64,000 bases of DNA from positions 17,146 to 81,145 of the forward strand of contig JAGEMR010000132.1 of NCBI GenBank assembly GCA_021030915.1, given 5' to 3'. Below, in pieces: positions 22,553 to 34,804 of this stretch (its first letter is position 1; every line of letters starts with the position of its first letter). The position numbers and the translations under genes are program-made. This DNA is from Astrothelium macrocarpum. Taxonomy: Eukaryota > Ascomycota > Dothideomycetes > Trypetheliales > Trypetheliaceae. The notes under the pieces were generated by a model. The model made no database searches. It was not told where the DNA came from and saw only the letters and a program-made list of their open reading frames with translations.

Positions 22553-23283
22553 ATGGCTTCGTCCCTATTTATTTGCTCGTCCTGCCGTGAAGCGCTGAAA
22601 ACTTCGTTGAGACGCCCTGTGCAACGTTCTAGAATTCAAGGGTTTGCGCAGAGAAATCTCGCTACTCGTCCACAAGCCAGATTATCCACCATCGATGCAA
22701 CAACACTTTCATCTAGAAATGTCGCGCCTAACTGCAATAGCGTTTCAAGGCAGAGGTTACAAAGAAACGGCACTGGAATATTCATACCTACACTCAAACG
22801 CCAAGTGAGATTACTGTCAAGTTCAGCGCATCGAACTGAGGCTATTATAAATCCGCGCAAAGATGAGGATGGGAACCCTATGGAAGTTCAGATCACACCA
22901 CGAGCAGCGAATGTAAAGCGCTCCGGAGTTTCTTCAGTCTCTTTATACCGTGTTGACATTCAGTGCAGCGTTTACAGCAGATCATGACCACCGATTCCAA
23001 TCCCAATCTTTGCCTCCGTGTATCTGTCGAGTCCGGTGGTTGTCACGGATTCCAATACCTCATGTCATTGACGGATACGAACAAAGTTTCACAAGAGGAC
23101 GATACGGTTTTTGAAGGTGCCGGAGGTGCAAAGATTGTCATGGATGAACCGAGTCTGGAGCTACTGAAGGGAAGCAAGGTGGACTACACAATGGAGCTGA
23201 TAGGCAGCCAATTCAAAATCGTGGATAATCCGCATGCAACGAGTAGCTGTGGTTGTGGAACCAGTTTTGACATCAAAGCTTGA
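22553..23283 (+). CDS. ISA2: Mitochondrial iron-sulfur cluster assembly protein ISA2 (ISCA2)
   Basis: Two exons (22553-22912 and 22969-23283) give 224 residues. The 56-nt intron runs GTAAAG..GTGCAG, and the join restores ITPRAAN-RLQQIMTTDSNP, the usual A-type carrier sequence. The first 100 residues are Arg/Ser-rich with few acids, as expected of a mitochondrial presequence. Conserved cysteines are in VESGGCHGFQY and in SSCGCGTSF near the C-terminus, the three ligands of A-type scaffold proteins. With ISA1 and IBA57 this protein matures [4Fe-4S] clusters for mitochondrial enzymes such as aconitase and lipoate synthase. The start ATG at 22553 is the first in frame. Confidence 0.92.
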
Positions 23284-23767
23284 TGCAGAATGTCGAGACG
23301 GATGAGGAGTGATATTCAATTTGGTAATTCAGCGATACATTGGGCGGCGTTACCATAGCGTGCCTTGTGTTACAATACGTTATGAATAGAATCCTGTGGC
23401 TTAATTGTACAAACCAAATATGCTACAATTCTGTTCATGACCCAAAGTGTTTTAATTCAAGGTCTCACATCGGCATGGTTAATTGCCTTATTGAGCAGGC
23501 GTAAGCGGGCAAGGATCAATGAAGTCATTGTCTGCACGTCATTAAGCCAATGCGCATTGATTTGCGATCGTTGCCTTCAACGCGCATCTGACTCAACGCG
23601 ACTTCTACTCTCGCTACTTTGCGCATCTTCTCAGCTCTTGTTCCTTTCTCTATCTTCACTCACTGACACTCTCACATTTCGTGTGGGCGTGTCACTCGTC
23701 AGCGACATGCGCTAGTTCTTTCACACCCTCGACCCATCTCCTAGCACGGGTAATATTTTAGACGGTT
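23284..23767. other. Intergenic between ISA2 and RAD26
   Basis: The ISA2 3' flank and RAD26 promoter. A pyrimidine-rich stretch near 23,600-23,720 precedes the RAD26 start. No gene seen. Confidence 0.4.
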
Positions 23768-26700
23768 ATGGCAGAAATGGAGCAACACCATAGCACCAAT
23801 TTGGCTGGCGAAAGAAGACTTGATCATGCATTCGAACAGCACAATGACGAAGCACCCAGCGAGTTAGAATCAGCGAATGAGCAGGAGGCAAATGTTACCA
23901 ATGTCGATGCCCAAGAGGATCAGGACCGCAGTGAACATGAAGACGAAGAAGATGATGCCGCAAGACTTGCTAAGCTCACTGCAAACGTAAGAGATCAGGA
24001 TGATCTGGAAAGGGACATTGGTAGGCAGGCGGATCAGATGTTGGCCGAGCAAGCCGACGAGCGTGATAACAAGCGCCTTGAAAAGACATTACAAGAGAAA
24101 GAGTGAGTCGCCACCTAACATTCGCGTTGTATGTCAATATGTTCATGAGGATAGGCGTCACTTATCCAACATCCGAAGACTGGAACAGCGCCTTCTGCAA
24201 CCCGGTGGTTCAAGCATCAAGAATAGGCTACGTGCTGAGGTAGCCAGCGCCCAGGATCGGATCAAAGAGCTCAACACAGACCTAGAACAGATCCAGCGAC
24301 GTATTGAAAATAGACACAAGGATGACGCTGAGGTTGGCGAATCGAGCCAACAAGATGCCGGAAACAAGCGCATACCCGGCGAGAGCCAACGAGAATTTCT
24401 CATCCGCACGGGGAAGATCACACCTTTTTCAAAAATGGGACAGAATGTCATCAAGGCTTCGTCGAATCTCACTGATGTCATGTTGGATGCGGAAGAAGAG
24501 GACGAGGACTTTGACGGAGTGGAAGAGGAAGGAGCACAAGCACAAGGAGCTGCTATTTTCGAAGAGCCGAGATCACATCGCAATCTCATGAAGCCTGGTT
24601 TTGCCGAAGAAGACGAATTTTCCGAAGAGCGGCCGACCAAACGGAGACGAACCTCTGAAAGACAGGCTCTGGCTCGTGAGGCCGTGGACAGCTCAGCCTC
24701 ACCAGAAGATCTATCAGATGAAGCCTTTGCCCCCGATGCCGCAGATCAGTCGGCTTCGGATGATGAGGAAAATGACGTCGACGATGAAGAGGAAGATTTC
24801 ATGCCCAACACTACTCCACCTCCCAGAAGAGGCAAATCGAAGCAAAAGCAAACAACACGTGAGGATGAGCGAGAAGATTTGGCCGGCGTTGATGATGGAA
24901 ACGAAAGATTGTACCAACAACGATTGCAAAGCTGGGTTAAAAGACGTAGTGCTGCCAGAAGACGAGTCAAGGCCAAGCTGGACAACACAAGCTCTGAGCA
25001 GCCGGAACTATCTCAAGAAGAAGACCATGAAGAGATGGATGTAGATGATGGCTCACGATCCGCAGAAGCCCAAGAATGGCATTTACCTCATCCGACTAGG
25101 ACTGACACTGAATTGGAAGGGAGTTTACGAATACCCGGCGATGTCTACCCATCCCTTTTTGATTACCAAAAGACTGGAGTCCAGTGGCTATGGGAGCTAT
25201 TTTCTCAGCAAGTGGGTGGAATCATTGGCGATGAGATGGGCCTTGGGAAGACAATACAAGTCATTTCTTTCCTCGCTGGCCTACACTACTCCAAAAAGCT
25301 TACAAAGCCAATAATCGTTGTCTGTCCTGCTACAGTGATGAAGCAATGGGTTAATGAGTTTCACCGATGGTGGCCTCCTCTTCGTGTATCGATTCTGCAT
25401 ACGTCAGGCAGTGGCATGATTGACATTGGACGCGAAAGACAGATCGAAGATGAGCTTGAGCATCGTGCTTATACCGGTGATTCGGCGAAGCTAACAAAAG
25501 GCGAGAAAGTGGCAAAAAAGGTTGTCGATCGAGTAGTCAATGATGGACATGTGCTTGTGACGACGTATTCGGGCCTCCAAACCTATGCTCGACTGCTGAT
25601 TCCCATTGATTGGGAGTATGCCGTGCTTGATGAAGGCCACAAGATACGCAACCCGAACACGGCAATCACAGTCTATTGCAAGGAACTGCGTACGGCAAAT
25701 AGGATAATTCTCTCTGGTACACCAATGCAAAACAATCTCCAAGAGCTGTGGTCTTTGTTCGATTTTGTCTTTCCAATGCGATTGGGTACATTGGTCAATT
25801 TTCGGAATCAGTTTGAAATACCCATCAAGCAAGGCGGCTATGCCAATGCCTCGAATCTTCAAGTAGAGACGGCAATGAGATGTGCCGAGACTCTCAAGGA
25901 CACTATTAGCCCATATCTATTGCAGCGATTCAAGATTGATGTTGCTGCGGATCTTCCGAAAAAGAGCGAAAGAGTATTGTTCTGCAAACTCACCAAGCTG
26001 CAACGAGATGCATACGAACACTTTTTGAATTCTGGCGAGATGAATGCAATCTTGGCCGGCAAGCGACAGGCCTTGTACGGCGTTGATATCCTCCGCAAGA
26101 TTTGCAATCATCCAGACCTACAAGACCATAAAATTCTCTCACATAAGCTAGGGTATAATTATGGCAACGGTGCCAAATCAGGAAAAATGCAAGTCGTCAA
26201 AGCGCTTCTGGAGATTTGGAAAAAGGAAGGTCACAAAACGTTGTTGTTCGCGCAACATCGCATTATGCTTGACATACTCGAGAAATTTATCAGAGGTATC
26301 GAGGGCTTCAAGTATCGTCGCATGGATGGCAATACTTCGATTAAGGACAGGCAGGACCTCGTTGACGAATTCAATCGAGATCCAAACCTTCACGTCTTTC
26401 TGCTCACAACAAAAGTTGGTGGACTGGGCGTCAATCTCACCGGTGCCGATCGAGTAATTATTTTCGACCCTGATTGGAATCCATCCACAGATGTGCAAGC
26501 GCGTGAACGTGCCTGGCGCCTTGGTCAAAAGCGAGAGGTTGAGATATACCGGCTTATGACTGCAGGCACCATTGAAGAGAAAATCTACCATCGGCAAATC
26601 TTCAAGCAATTTCTCACCAACAAAATCCTCAAAGATCCCAAGCAGCGCCAAACCTTCCAGCTCCGTGACCTTCACGACCTCTTCACCCTCGGCAGCCAAG

Positions 26701-27623
26701 ACGACAACCAAACCGAAACCAGCACAATCTTCAAAGGCACCGAAGTCAACTTCTCCGCCGTCGACAACAACAACAACAGCACCAAACCCACCGCAACAGA
26801 CGAACACGGCATCCCCACCCCCCCAACCGACACAGACTCCAAACCCCCACCGCCCTCCACAACCCCATCCTCCCACCTCCCCAACATAACCGGCATCTCC
26901 CGCGAAGAAGCGTACGCCCCCTCCCCCACCACAAACCCAGCCACCACCACAACCTCAGACCCCCCCACAAAAGACACCCGCCTCCTCTCCACCATCTTCG
27001 CCCGCTCCGACGTGCACTCCGCCCTCGAACACGACGCCATCATCGACGGCATCCCCTCCTCCACCTCTTCCTCGCGCATCACGGCGGACCCGGCCATCAT
27101 TGCGCGCGAAGCCCGCCGCGTCGCCGCCTCCGCCGCGCGCGAGCTCCAGGCCGCGGCGCACGCGGCCCGCACCGTGCCCGTCGGCACGCCCACGTGGACC
27201 GGCGTCGTCGGGAGCGCGGGACGGCCGGAGCCACCGGCGCCGCTGCCGCCGTTGGGGCGAGGAGGAGGGGGGTTGAGTGCGAGGGGGAGAGGAGGAGGTG
27301 GTGGGCCGTCGTCTGCGAGTGTGATGGCTGGGTTGGCGGCGCGGCAGCCGGGCAGAGGGAGAGGTGGGAGTGGGGGAAGAGGGGGGGAGGAGCAGGGGCA
27401 GCCGCGGGGGAAGGAGTTTCTGGCGATGATTCGGGATTACCTGGTGGCGCATGGCGGGAAGGTGTATACGCAGATGCTGATTGATCATTTTAATCGGTAC
27501 TGTGGGACGGAGCAGCGGACGGCGGAGTTTCGCGAGATGTTGAAGCGCATTGCGGTGTTGGAGCGGGGTGGGAGGGGGAGGGGGAAGTGGGTTTTGAAGA
27601 GGGAGTTTGGGGGGTTGGGGTGA
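23768..27623 (+). CDS. RAD26: RAD26/CSB (ERCC6) SWI2/SNF2 DNA-dependent ATPase
   Basis: Two exons (23768-24102 and 24155-27623) encode 1267 residues. The intron of 52 nt (GTGAGT..GATAG) splits the conserved N-terminal segment LERDIGRQADQML..KTLQEKE. The ATPase core has motif I DEMGLGKT at about 471, motif II DEGH at about 604, and motif VI RAWRLGQKR at about 897, with the CSB-typical VGGLGVNLTGADRV. The C-terminal 75 residues (FLAMIRDYLVAHGGKVYTQ..) form the winged-helix ubiquitin-binding region of CSB proteins. It acts at RNA polymerase II stalled by DNA damage in transcription-coupled repair. Residues about 960-1190 are an insertion-like Pro/Thr/Ala then Gly/Arg-rich linker encoded by a strongly skewed GC island. 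Two in-frame ATGs (23768, 23777) could serve. Confidence 0.93.
26650..27623. other. GC-skew switch island in the RAD26 3' part
   Basis: Hand counts on the plus strand give 37-38 C against 3 G at 26821-26880, and about 37 G against 6 C at 27361-27420. The switch lies near 27,200. Gene orientation is plus. Confidence 0.7.
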
Positions 27624-28180
27624 GGTGGGTGTGTTTGATTTGGGAGCTGAGAAATGGGGACAGGAGAAGGAGAGCCTGGAAGTGAGATCTGTTGAGGCTA
27701 CGCGATGATGATGACGATGTAGATAAATCCTGTGGACTGGGAGGGCAGAGACGGGTGTTTGTGAGATCTCGAAACACCTGATCACTTTGAATAATAGTGA
27801 TATTAGAGACAATGATTGAAGACAGGGAGTAGTGTGTATTATATTACTGCTTCTGCCACGGATTACTATATTTACGTGAGAAAGTCGAAATGTCTGCGGA
27901 CTAAAATCCTATTACCATTGTCCCGAACCGTGAGCTTTCCATTGAATGCACCACCGAGCCGTGAATTCCTGATACAAAAAAGGAACGTGGCATGTGCAGT
28001 AATGACTGTGCAAATATACAACGATGTTTTTGAAACATTCGCAGACCTTAAAACCGCGCTTTCGTCCTACTCCTCCAAGGAGTTCATCAAATGCCAACGC
28101 CATGCACAATGTGAGCCGTAGAAGAGTCATATATATTAGCGAGGAGACCCAGCAAATATTATTGAGGAAGATTCGAAAAC
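27624..28180. other. Convergent intergenic region
   Basis: It lies between the stops of RAD26 and the DUF7137 gene. No gene is seen; it must contain both 3' ends. Confidence 0.4.
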
Positions 28181-29150
28181 TCAAAAGACTCCAAAGCCGC
28201 TGGCGAACCAGGTGAAGGAGAGCACAGTGATGACGCCTGTGGCCAAAAGGACAGAGAGAGCTTGGCGTTCAAGGGATGAGAGGGCACCATTGACACGGCA
28301 GGTGGCGCACGAATATTCTGTAAATTTTGGATTAGCATCACAGTCCCTTCTACTCGTGATAGGAGCACAAGAGGAGAGATTGGAGTCACGTACGATCCAA
28401 GGGCGTGTATGGCTGTGGCGTGTACATGCCAAAATAGTATTGCTCGTAAGAGCCGAGATACCCTGCAGCAGCTGTAGCACTGACATCCTTCTGAGCATCG
28501 TGGATGACCAATGTGTATGTCTCAGTCAAAAGACTGGTTCCATCGGGAGGGTCGTTCTGGTACGAGTTTGTGTCCCAGATGATCTGGTTCGTTGGATGAT
28601 AAGTCATGTTGGTGGCCAGGGTGTAGTAGTGGTTATTCGCGGTACAGGTAGCAAGCACGTCAATTTGACTTGGCGGCGCGGATAGCGAGGTGTAATTCCA
28701 CGCAAGAGTGACATAGTCGCCAATCTTGAAGTATGTCGTTGCTGTTGTGGCAGGGGTCAACATTTCCACGCCACCCGCGCCATCAAGGGGATTAAAGGTT
28801 TTTGAAGTAGTGGCGGAGGTTTGGGTTGCGGATGACTTTCCAGAGCTTGATTTGCCAGAGCTGGAACCGCTATTGCTTTTGCTGCCAGAATTGCTACCTG
28901 ACGAGGAGCCAGAACTGGAATCTGAGTTGGATGAATCGGAACCAGACGAGCTGGATGCCGACGCGCTCGACGACGATGATTTCGGAGGTGGCGTAGGTGA
29001 TGGGGAAGGGCTAGTATCTTGTCTTCTATGCAGAAGAGGATCTATTCCTTCAACAGCTTTGACGTCTTGCCATGATGATCCAGAGCCTGACCAGGCGAGG
29101 GTCAGGGCGGATAGGGAAACAAGCGACGAGACGAAAAGGGAGGACCGCAT
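28181..29150 (-). CDS. DUF7137-type membrane-anchored surface protein
   Basis: Two exons (29150-28394 and 28317-28181) join over a 76-nt intron (GTACGT..GCTAATCC..TTTACAG) into 297 residues. A signal peptide (MRSSLFVSSLVSLSALTLAWS) is followed by a dibasic HRRQ near residue 43 and a long Ser/Gly-rich spacer at about 55-115. A beta-rich domain follows from about 120 to 245 (YFKIGDYVTLAWNYTSL, YFGMYTPQPYTPLD), which matches my memory of the fungal DUF7137 family. The second exon adds YSCATCR and a C-terminal hydrophobic helix (ALSVLLATGVITVLSFTWF), making it a likely cell-surface type I protein. Function is unknown; a cell-wall role is inferred from architecture. Confidence 0.75.
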
Positions 29151-29680
29151 TTTCAGCCAGCTGCGAACAATTCCGTATAAGAAGGAAATGTCCTAGACTG
29201 CTTGATAAATTTCTCGACTAAGATGAGGGAGAAAGTCGTGTAGAAGTCAGAGGATGTCGAGGGGCGTTTCACTCCTGGTGTTGGTAGTTCTCAATGTGGC
29301 TATGACTGGCCGGAAAAGGCTGAGCCCGCGAAGGTGGCACACTGTGGGTTAGTAACGAGCGACTTCAGACAGAAACGGAAGAAAAAGCAACGGTAAACGA
29401 CGGAGAGAAAGAGGAATGGGCGTATTGATTGTTGAGCGAGGTTTTGGTGAAGAGGGAAAGAAACAGATTCGTAAGGGCAAGAACTAGTGTATATTGTGGC
29501 GCAGGGGCGCCCGCGTATTTGAGCCGATGATGGGTGGAGCACGATGGCACCAATCGCTATTTTCGGCTCCCCAGCAACCGTCATCTCTATTGACAGAAAG
29601 ATTTAATACGAATTACTCTGCACTGGCTGAATTTTTGTTGTGTTCGTGACTGTCTCTCTCGTCTCTCTCGCGTCTCTCGT
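29151..29680. other. Intergenic
   Basis: The promoter of the DUF7137 gene and the 3' flank of the MFS gene, including a CTCTCTCGTCTCTCTCGCGTCTC run near 29,655. No gene seen. Confidence 0.4.
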
Positions 29681-31323
29681 TCACAGACCCTTCTGATCCA
29701 TCACCTCGGCCTGGATCTCCGTCACAACATTCGCGCTAATCTCCTCCTTTCCCCTGTAAATCATCTCGAGATCAGGCACATCACTATGTTTCGTTCCCTC
29801 GAGCACCTGGTCGATTTCCTCTAGCGTCTTTCCCTTCGTTTCGACCCAATAATATGCTAAAAGTCCTACCAGCACGACATCCCATGCGCCGTTTATCATG
29901 TACGTCTTCCATCCGATATTGGCCAACGAAATCGGCATCGTCCAAACAATCAACAAGGCCACCCCATTATTAGCAAACTGGAACACGCCCATGCCGTTGG
30001 CACGGACAGGATAGTTGAGCACCTCAGGCGGATACATGTACAGCAGCGGCGTCCAACCAAACGAATACGCCCCCTGAAATAGAAAGATGGCAGCGACTGT
30101 GCCATATACACCAGAGTGGGAGTTGGAATTACCATATGCTTTTGTCAATGCACCAACAATGAAAAGGAAGACCGTCAGTGCTGCCGTACAAACAATGGCA
30201 GTAGGCTTGCGGCCCCAACTGTCGACAGTCCACGTACCGACAACCGAGCAGACCAGACACCATGCATTAAGAATCACGTTGATCTGAAGCTGCGTTGTGG
30301 TGTCGGTGATGCCTGCATTAGTGAGCATCGTGCCAAGATAGTAGCTGGCAATGACATTGCCGGCAATCACGCTGAACACTGCCGCAGAACACGCGAGCAA
30401 GACACGCTTTCTTGCTACGCGTGTCTTGACCAGTTGCACCAGCGACAACGTCTCGCCAACGTTCTTCTCGTAGTGGATGGTATCGGCAATCTCCTTGTAG
30501 GCGGCAAGAACGATAGGAGATGTTGCGTCACCATCCGCATATGTTTGTGCGACGACTGTCAAGGCAGCAGAATCCCTGTTCTGGTACACAAGCCAACGAG
30601 GAGACTCTGGAATAAAGGGTATAATGACAATGCACAGTACAGAGGTCACGCCTTGAATCAGAGATGGCGTGCGCCAGGACCACGTCGAGTTGAGTGCGAA
30701 CGTTCCGTAAGTAACACCAGCTGCAATGAGACCGCCTATGTTCATCAGCAAATGTTCAATCAATAGCATGACCACATGGTCACGTACCGACGTAGTAGCA
30801 GTCATTGAAGATACCAAGTCCCCATCCTCGCCAATGCAGTGGGAGCGTCTCAGCAAGGTAAGCCGGACCGGAAAGACCAGAGGCGCCTGTCCCAAAGCCG
30901 ATCAGAACTCGTGCGATGACAAACATGGCAATATTCTGTGCTGCTGTCTGCAGTATCACAGCCACCAGTGTAATTACTGCGCCCCACAAAAGCGCTGGCC
31001 TTCGACCAAGTAAGTCGGTTACTTTTCCCCATGTCAGTCCTGCGATACAGCCGCCAATGAAGACGGATGATGTCTGTAAACCGATCGTGGCCGTGTCTAG
31101 ATTGAAATAATTGAGGTAAGAAGGTAAGATGTTAAGGCCATTAACCATGGAACCATCGTAGCCAAATGTCTACAGCTATTAGCCGGGATATGATACTAAT
31201 CCATGGCACGATTACCGTTGAAGTAACAATAGAACATAGCACCAACAGGATAGCAATCAATCTTGATGACTTTGGCACGTACACAGGAATCCACGTTCCC
31301 GACTCATTATCACGGGCAGCCAT
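29681..31323 (-). CDS. MFS sugar transporter
   Basis: Three exons (31323-31216, 31169-30788, 30735-29681) give 514 residues. The introns are 46 nt (GTAATC..CTGTAG) and 52 nt (GTACGT..ACATAG). The joins restore VTST-TFGYDGSMVNGL and YYVG-GLIAAGV, both usual for the fungal sugar porter family. Signatures include LLGRRPALLWG in loop 2-3, IPESPRWLV after helix 6, DSWGRKPT in loop 8-9 and VETKGKTLEEID after helix 12. About twelve membrane helices are expected, in the plasma membrane. The sequence resembles lactose-permease or hexose transporters of Pezizomycotina; the substrate is not certain. Confidence 0.9.
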
Positions 31324-32154
31324 TTTGCAAAGAGCCTCATGGTACGAGGATGGCAGTCTAGATAAGCTACGGCATGGTTACATTGAAGCGAAGATCTCGT
31401 AGATTTCTTCAGGAGCATGTCACCGCCCATTTGCGGGGTCGCATCGAAGATATGCAGAACGTGCTGTGAATCCTTGTCGTTCTTGTCGTAGCGCAGATAG
31501 TGTAAGCATGGAGAGCAGGTACATTGAAGTGGGCTTATGCATATCGTCAGAAAAGAAACAAGTTCTTTTGCGGGTTGATCCGAGCATCAAATTAAAATAC
31601 ATCTTCTATCAGGCGCGCGGCTCGATCGGGACGCGACGACAAGAACTTATCTAATCTAAGAACATGTCTCTTTGACAAAATAGAGTGTCAACGAGCAGGT
31701 GAGATGACCTCAACATCTCACAGACAAGATCAAACTCGCTCTATCTAAGTTTTCCTGTGTTCCACCATCAACTACCCCGAAGATGTCACAGCATTATCAT
31801 CATGTCAACAAGTCACACAACATGATGTCGGGAAGAATTATGGAGTAATTGCCCTTACATCATTAAGCCAATTGTGGCACAAACACCTCCAGGCTCCAAT
31901 TAGGATGGTAGAGGCAACCACCTGCTGTGCCTCTAGCTTAATTACGAGTCCACCGACTTTTAACTTACGAAAACACTTTGACTTTGAACCTTGAGAATGT
32001 GGTGAGATTTTTGAGCGTGACTATGTGCTAGTTAAAAACTACACCAACACACTACAACTAATTTGCTGCGCCTACTCACTATCACGCCAACTAGGAAGTT
32101 GTTTTTTTTGGTTTGAAAGAACCATTTGCTTGGGTGTGGCCGACGTTCATCGAT
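31324..32154. other. Divergent intergenic region
   Basis: It holds the promoters of the MFS transporter (leftward) and of the F-box-like gene (rightward). No gene seen. Confidence 0.4.
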
Positions 32155-33308
32155 ATGACCACCCTTACAGCCCTCGTCTCTCAGTACCCTGTCCTTCTAA
32201 GCCTATCATCTTTTCTATCAACAAAAGATCTTTGTTGTCTGGCGGTCACAGATAAAACAAATTATTCCTACATTCTAAAGTCAAGGTGCACATTCGAAAT
32301 TCTTCGTCGGCACTGCCTCTGTGATGGCAAGGGTCTCGCTCTACGTCAGAACTTCTCAGGCTTGTACCACCTTTCAACACTAAACAACAATTACTACTTC
32401 AAGTATCAGCGACGGCGAAATGAGCCAATTGAAGTAATATTGTATGCTACTAAATGTGAGGGGGCGGATGCCCTACCGTGTCGAAAGTGCGGAGTCAACG
32501 TTTGCGAGGTAAGTTAAAGGCATTTGGTATCTGTTGATGCGCTGAATTTACCCAATGTCACAGAATTGGCTGACTTTGGCTGGTAAAGGAATGTCGATAC
32601 TACCCACGTGAGCGTCCAGAATCTTCCTATTCCAGGTATCCAGGGGGCCGCCCTCATGTCGATGATTTGGGGGGATTACAAAACATAATGTGTCTTTGTT
32701 CTTCATGTGATGCAACATGTGAATCCAAAGAAGTTCAAGGTAAATACATGAATGAGCTCTGCGACTGCAACATCTATACGCGCTGGATCTGCCATAAATG
32801 CCACAAACAAGAACGTGACTTCACATGGAACTATGAAATGTATCATAGGGCTCCGGCGGGAGATGAAAGAGGAATGAAAATGTGGCGCAAGTGTCAAGAT
32901 GAGACTAAGTCAATGCTTAGCTTAGGGCAACCAACTTGGGTACGTAAATCCTTTGAGGTCCTGTCGATTCTGCCATTGTCGATTGACTTCTATCATACCA
33001 GTTCTTTTGTCTGTGTGGAAATTCCGTCCCCGAGGACGCGCGGCCACGCTGTACATGGTGTAAACGAAAACACCTACCAGAAGCGCAGTGGCCCCAAGAA
33101 AGAAAGAAGATTGGCTCCAGAATACCGATGTTTGATGAAGTAAGGCAACAGTTCTGAGCAGCTGTCATCTTTGTCATCACTTTGGGACTAACGTTTAATA
33201 CAGGACCCTTGCTATCCTTCGTTTATCCCAAATGGGCCCAATGACTGGTACCCCAGTCCATATCCTCGGCTTCGATACGATGGACCCATTTGGAACGCGG
33301 AGAAATAG
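32155..33308 (+). CDS. F-box-like protein with cysteine-rich region
   Basis: Four exons (32155-32508, 32589-32939, 33002-33139, 33204-33308) give 315 residues. The introns are 80, 62 and 64 nt with GT..AG ends, and each join keeps phase 0. The N-terminus (LLSLSSFLSTKDLCCLAVTDK) matches a degenerate F-box. Downstream are cysteine pairs: CRKCGVNVCEEC, CLCSSCDATC, CDCNIYTRWICHKCH, and CLCGNS with CTWCKR. These could bind zinc. If the F-box is real the protein would link a target to the SCF ubiquitin ligase; that is inference. The first in-frame ATG at 32155 is used as the start. Confidence 0.7.
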
Positions 33309-33427
33309 GATATTAAAATCGATTTTTCTTAATGTCACGGAGACTGCGTATGACCATAGTTCCATGATCCCTCGAAAAGATTATCCATGCATCGTACCGT
33401 CAACTCATAACCGGTTGCCAGCGCTAT

Positions 33428-33560
33428 TGATCGTGAAAATCGCACCGACGCAGATAATTTTCATGAGCTAAGACTGACAGAATACTCTTTCGTACGCTGA
33501 ACCGTAATAATCCTTTGCAGATCGTACTCAATATGAGCACGGATCCAAAGGATGCGTCGA
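33428..33560 (+). repeat. Diverged direct repeat, copy A
   Basis: 33428-33466 matches 34390-34428 at 32 of 39 bases, and all seven differences are transitions. 33491-33519 matches 34473-34501 at 23 of 29, with five of six differences transitions. A third block around ATATGAGCACGG also matches. Copy B has roughly 70 extra bases before that block. Confidence 0.65.
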
Positions 33561-33654
33561 TCACGAGCTGGCCACCGGCCGCGCCTAGCCGGTGTACGGG
33601 CTTGGTAGATCGTATAATGCAATGATATTTTGAGAACGTGGGTCAATGTAAAGC

Positions 33655-33909
33655 ATGGTTTTTTCTTTTGGGGTATCTATTCCTCTGGTGACTGTGACCG
33701 ACCCTCTCGAATCTATAGATCAGACTCGGTTCGCGGGTTTGTTGGAACTTCGGTGGAATATCGCCCGTCAACATCTCCACGCGACCCCCACGTATCCAAG
33801 AGTGTCTGAACATGGTCTTAAACTTAAAAAGACGGATGCTAGTCATAGCGTGCCTCAGCCACTGCTTGATTGTCTCCCTTTCTCGAAACCAGAGCAGAGA
33901 ATGCTTTAA
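33655..33909 (+). CDS. Doubtful 84-aa ORF
   Basis: An ATG-started ORF between the two copies of the diverged repeat. The composition is protein-like, but no domain, signal peptide or family was recognised. It may be chance. Confidence 0.15.
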   Translation: MVFSFGVSIPLVTVTDPLESIDQTRFAGLLELRWNIARQHLHATPTYPRVSEHGLKLKKTDASHSVPQPLLDCLPFSKPEQRML

Positions 33910-34389
33910 CGCCAATCGTAGATGCCCAACCAACTTAAAAGATGCCAGGATCAAATGTCCAACGAGCTTTCTAGAAATGGGGGAGGCAAAGACAAAGGAA
34001 TGTGATGAAAATGTGATGCAGAATAACGGGAGTCGTGGAAATGAGCTTAGGTGATGATCCTGGCGCTCGGGCTTCTAGGAAATTGCTTTTCCATGAACCT
34101 GGATCCACGTTACATGCATATCTTATGCACCGAACAATTTGCAATACATTTATAGAATTTTGGTTGTAGTAGAACTAACTGGGAGATCAGTTTTAGAGAG
34201 GGCCCTAAGTCAAGGATCAAGGTTGTTTGTACTGAGTTCTAGAGTCTGCACTGGCCTTTAATATTCTGAATAAATTACATGATTCATTCGTGGCCCATGC
34301 AATCTATTCATAAGATTATTATTTTGGCCCCAGCTCATTGGATTTGAAACCTCACATACCACCCACGCGCGTTCGGCGAGTGGCGCTGA

Positions 34390-34615
34390 TGATCGTGAGA
34401 ACCGCGCCAATGTGGATAATTTTCATGATTCAGAGCCCATTTCAACGGAGCGAGGCTGAAGGGTAACCTTCTCATACGTTGAACTGTAACAACCCTTAGC
34501 ACATCATATCCACAGAGGCCCACAAGTTACGAATTCTTCTTTAACCCAATTTTGGAATCCAATCAAATCATATGAGCACGGGCTTCAAAGGATGAGATCG
34601 ACAGCGCTATCTACC
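34390..34615 (+). repeat. Diverged direct repeat, copy B
   Basis: The partner of 33428-33560, sitting directly upstream of the RNase H-like gene. It may be that gene's promoter or 5' region in duplicated form. Confidence 0.6.
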
Positions 34616-34804
34616 GAGCATGGTATGAAGGTATAGGTGTCGGTTTTAATTTTTATTTCGCTTCATAATCCGGTTAGCTCAGGGGCATTTCTGTAACATA
34701 TTTTAATCTGTACCCAGCCCAGTAGAAAGCAACAAGTTCGGCTTCAAGAATTTCACATCGAAGCCCAGAATTTCAGTTCTACTGCATTGTTTCTGTACAA
34801 ACAG

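Noticed and set aside
26178..26876. 232-codon ORF antisense to RAD26
   Set aside because: Low-complexity Gly/Val-rich product of the C-rich coding strand; a shadow frame.
30116..30766. 216-codon ORF antisense to the MFS transporter
   Set aside because: Shadow of a well-supported gene; no domain.
34672..34700. tRNA-like CCGGTTAGCTCAGGGG
   Set aside because: Resembles a D-arm, but no anticodon stem, T-arm or matching acceptor follows.
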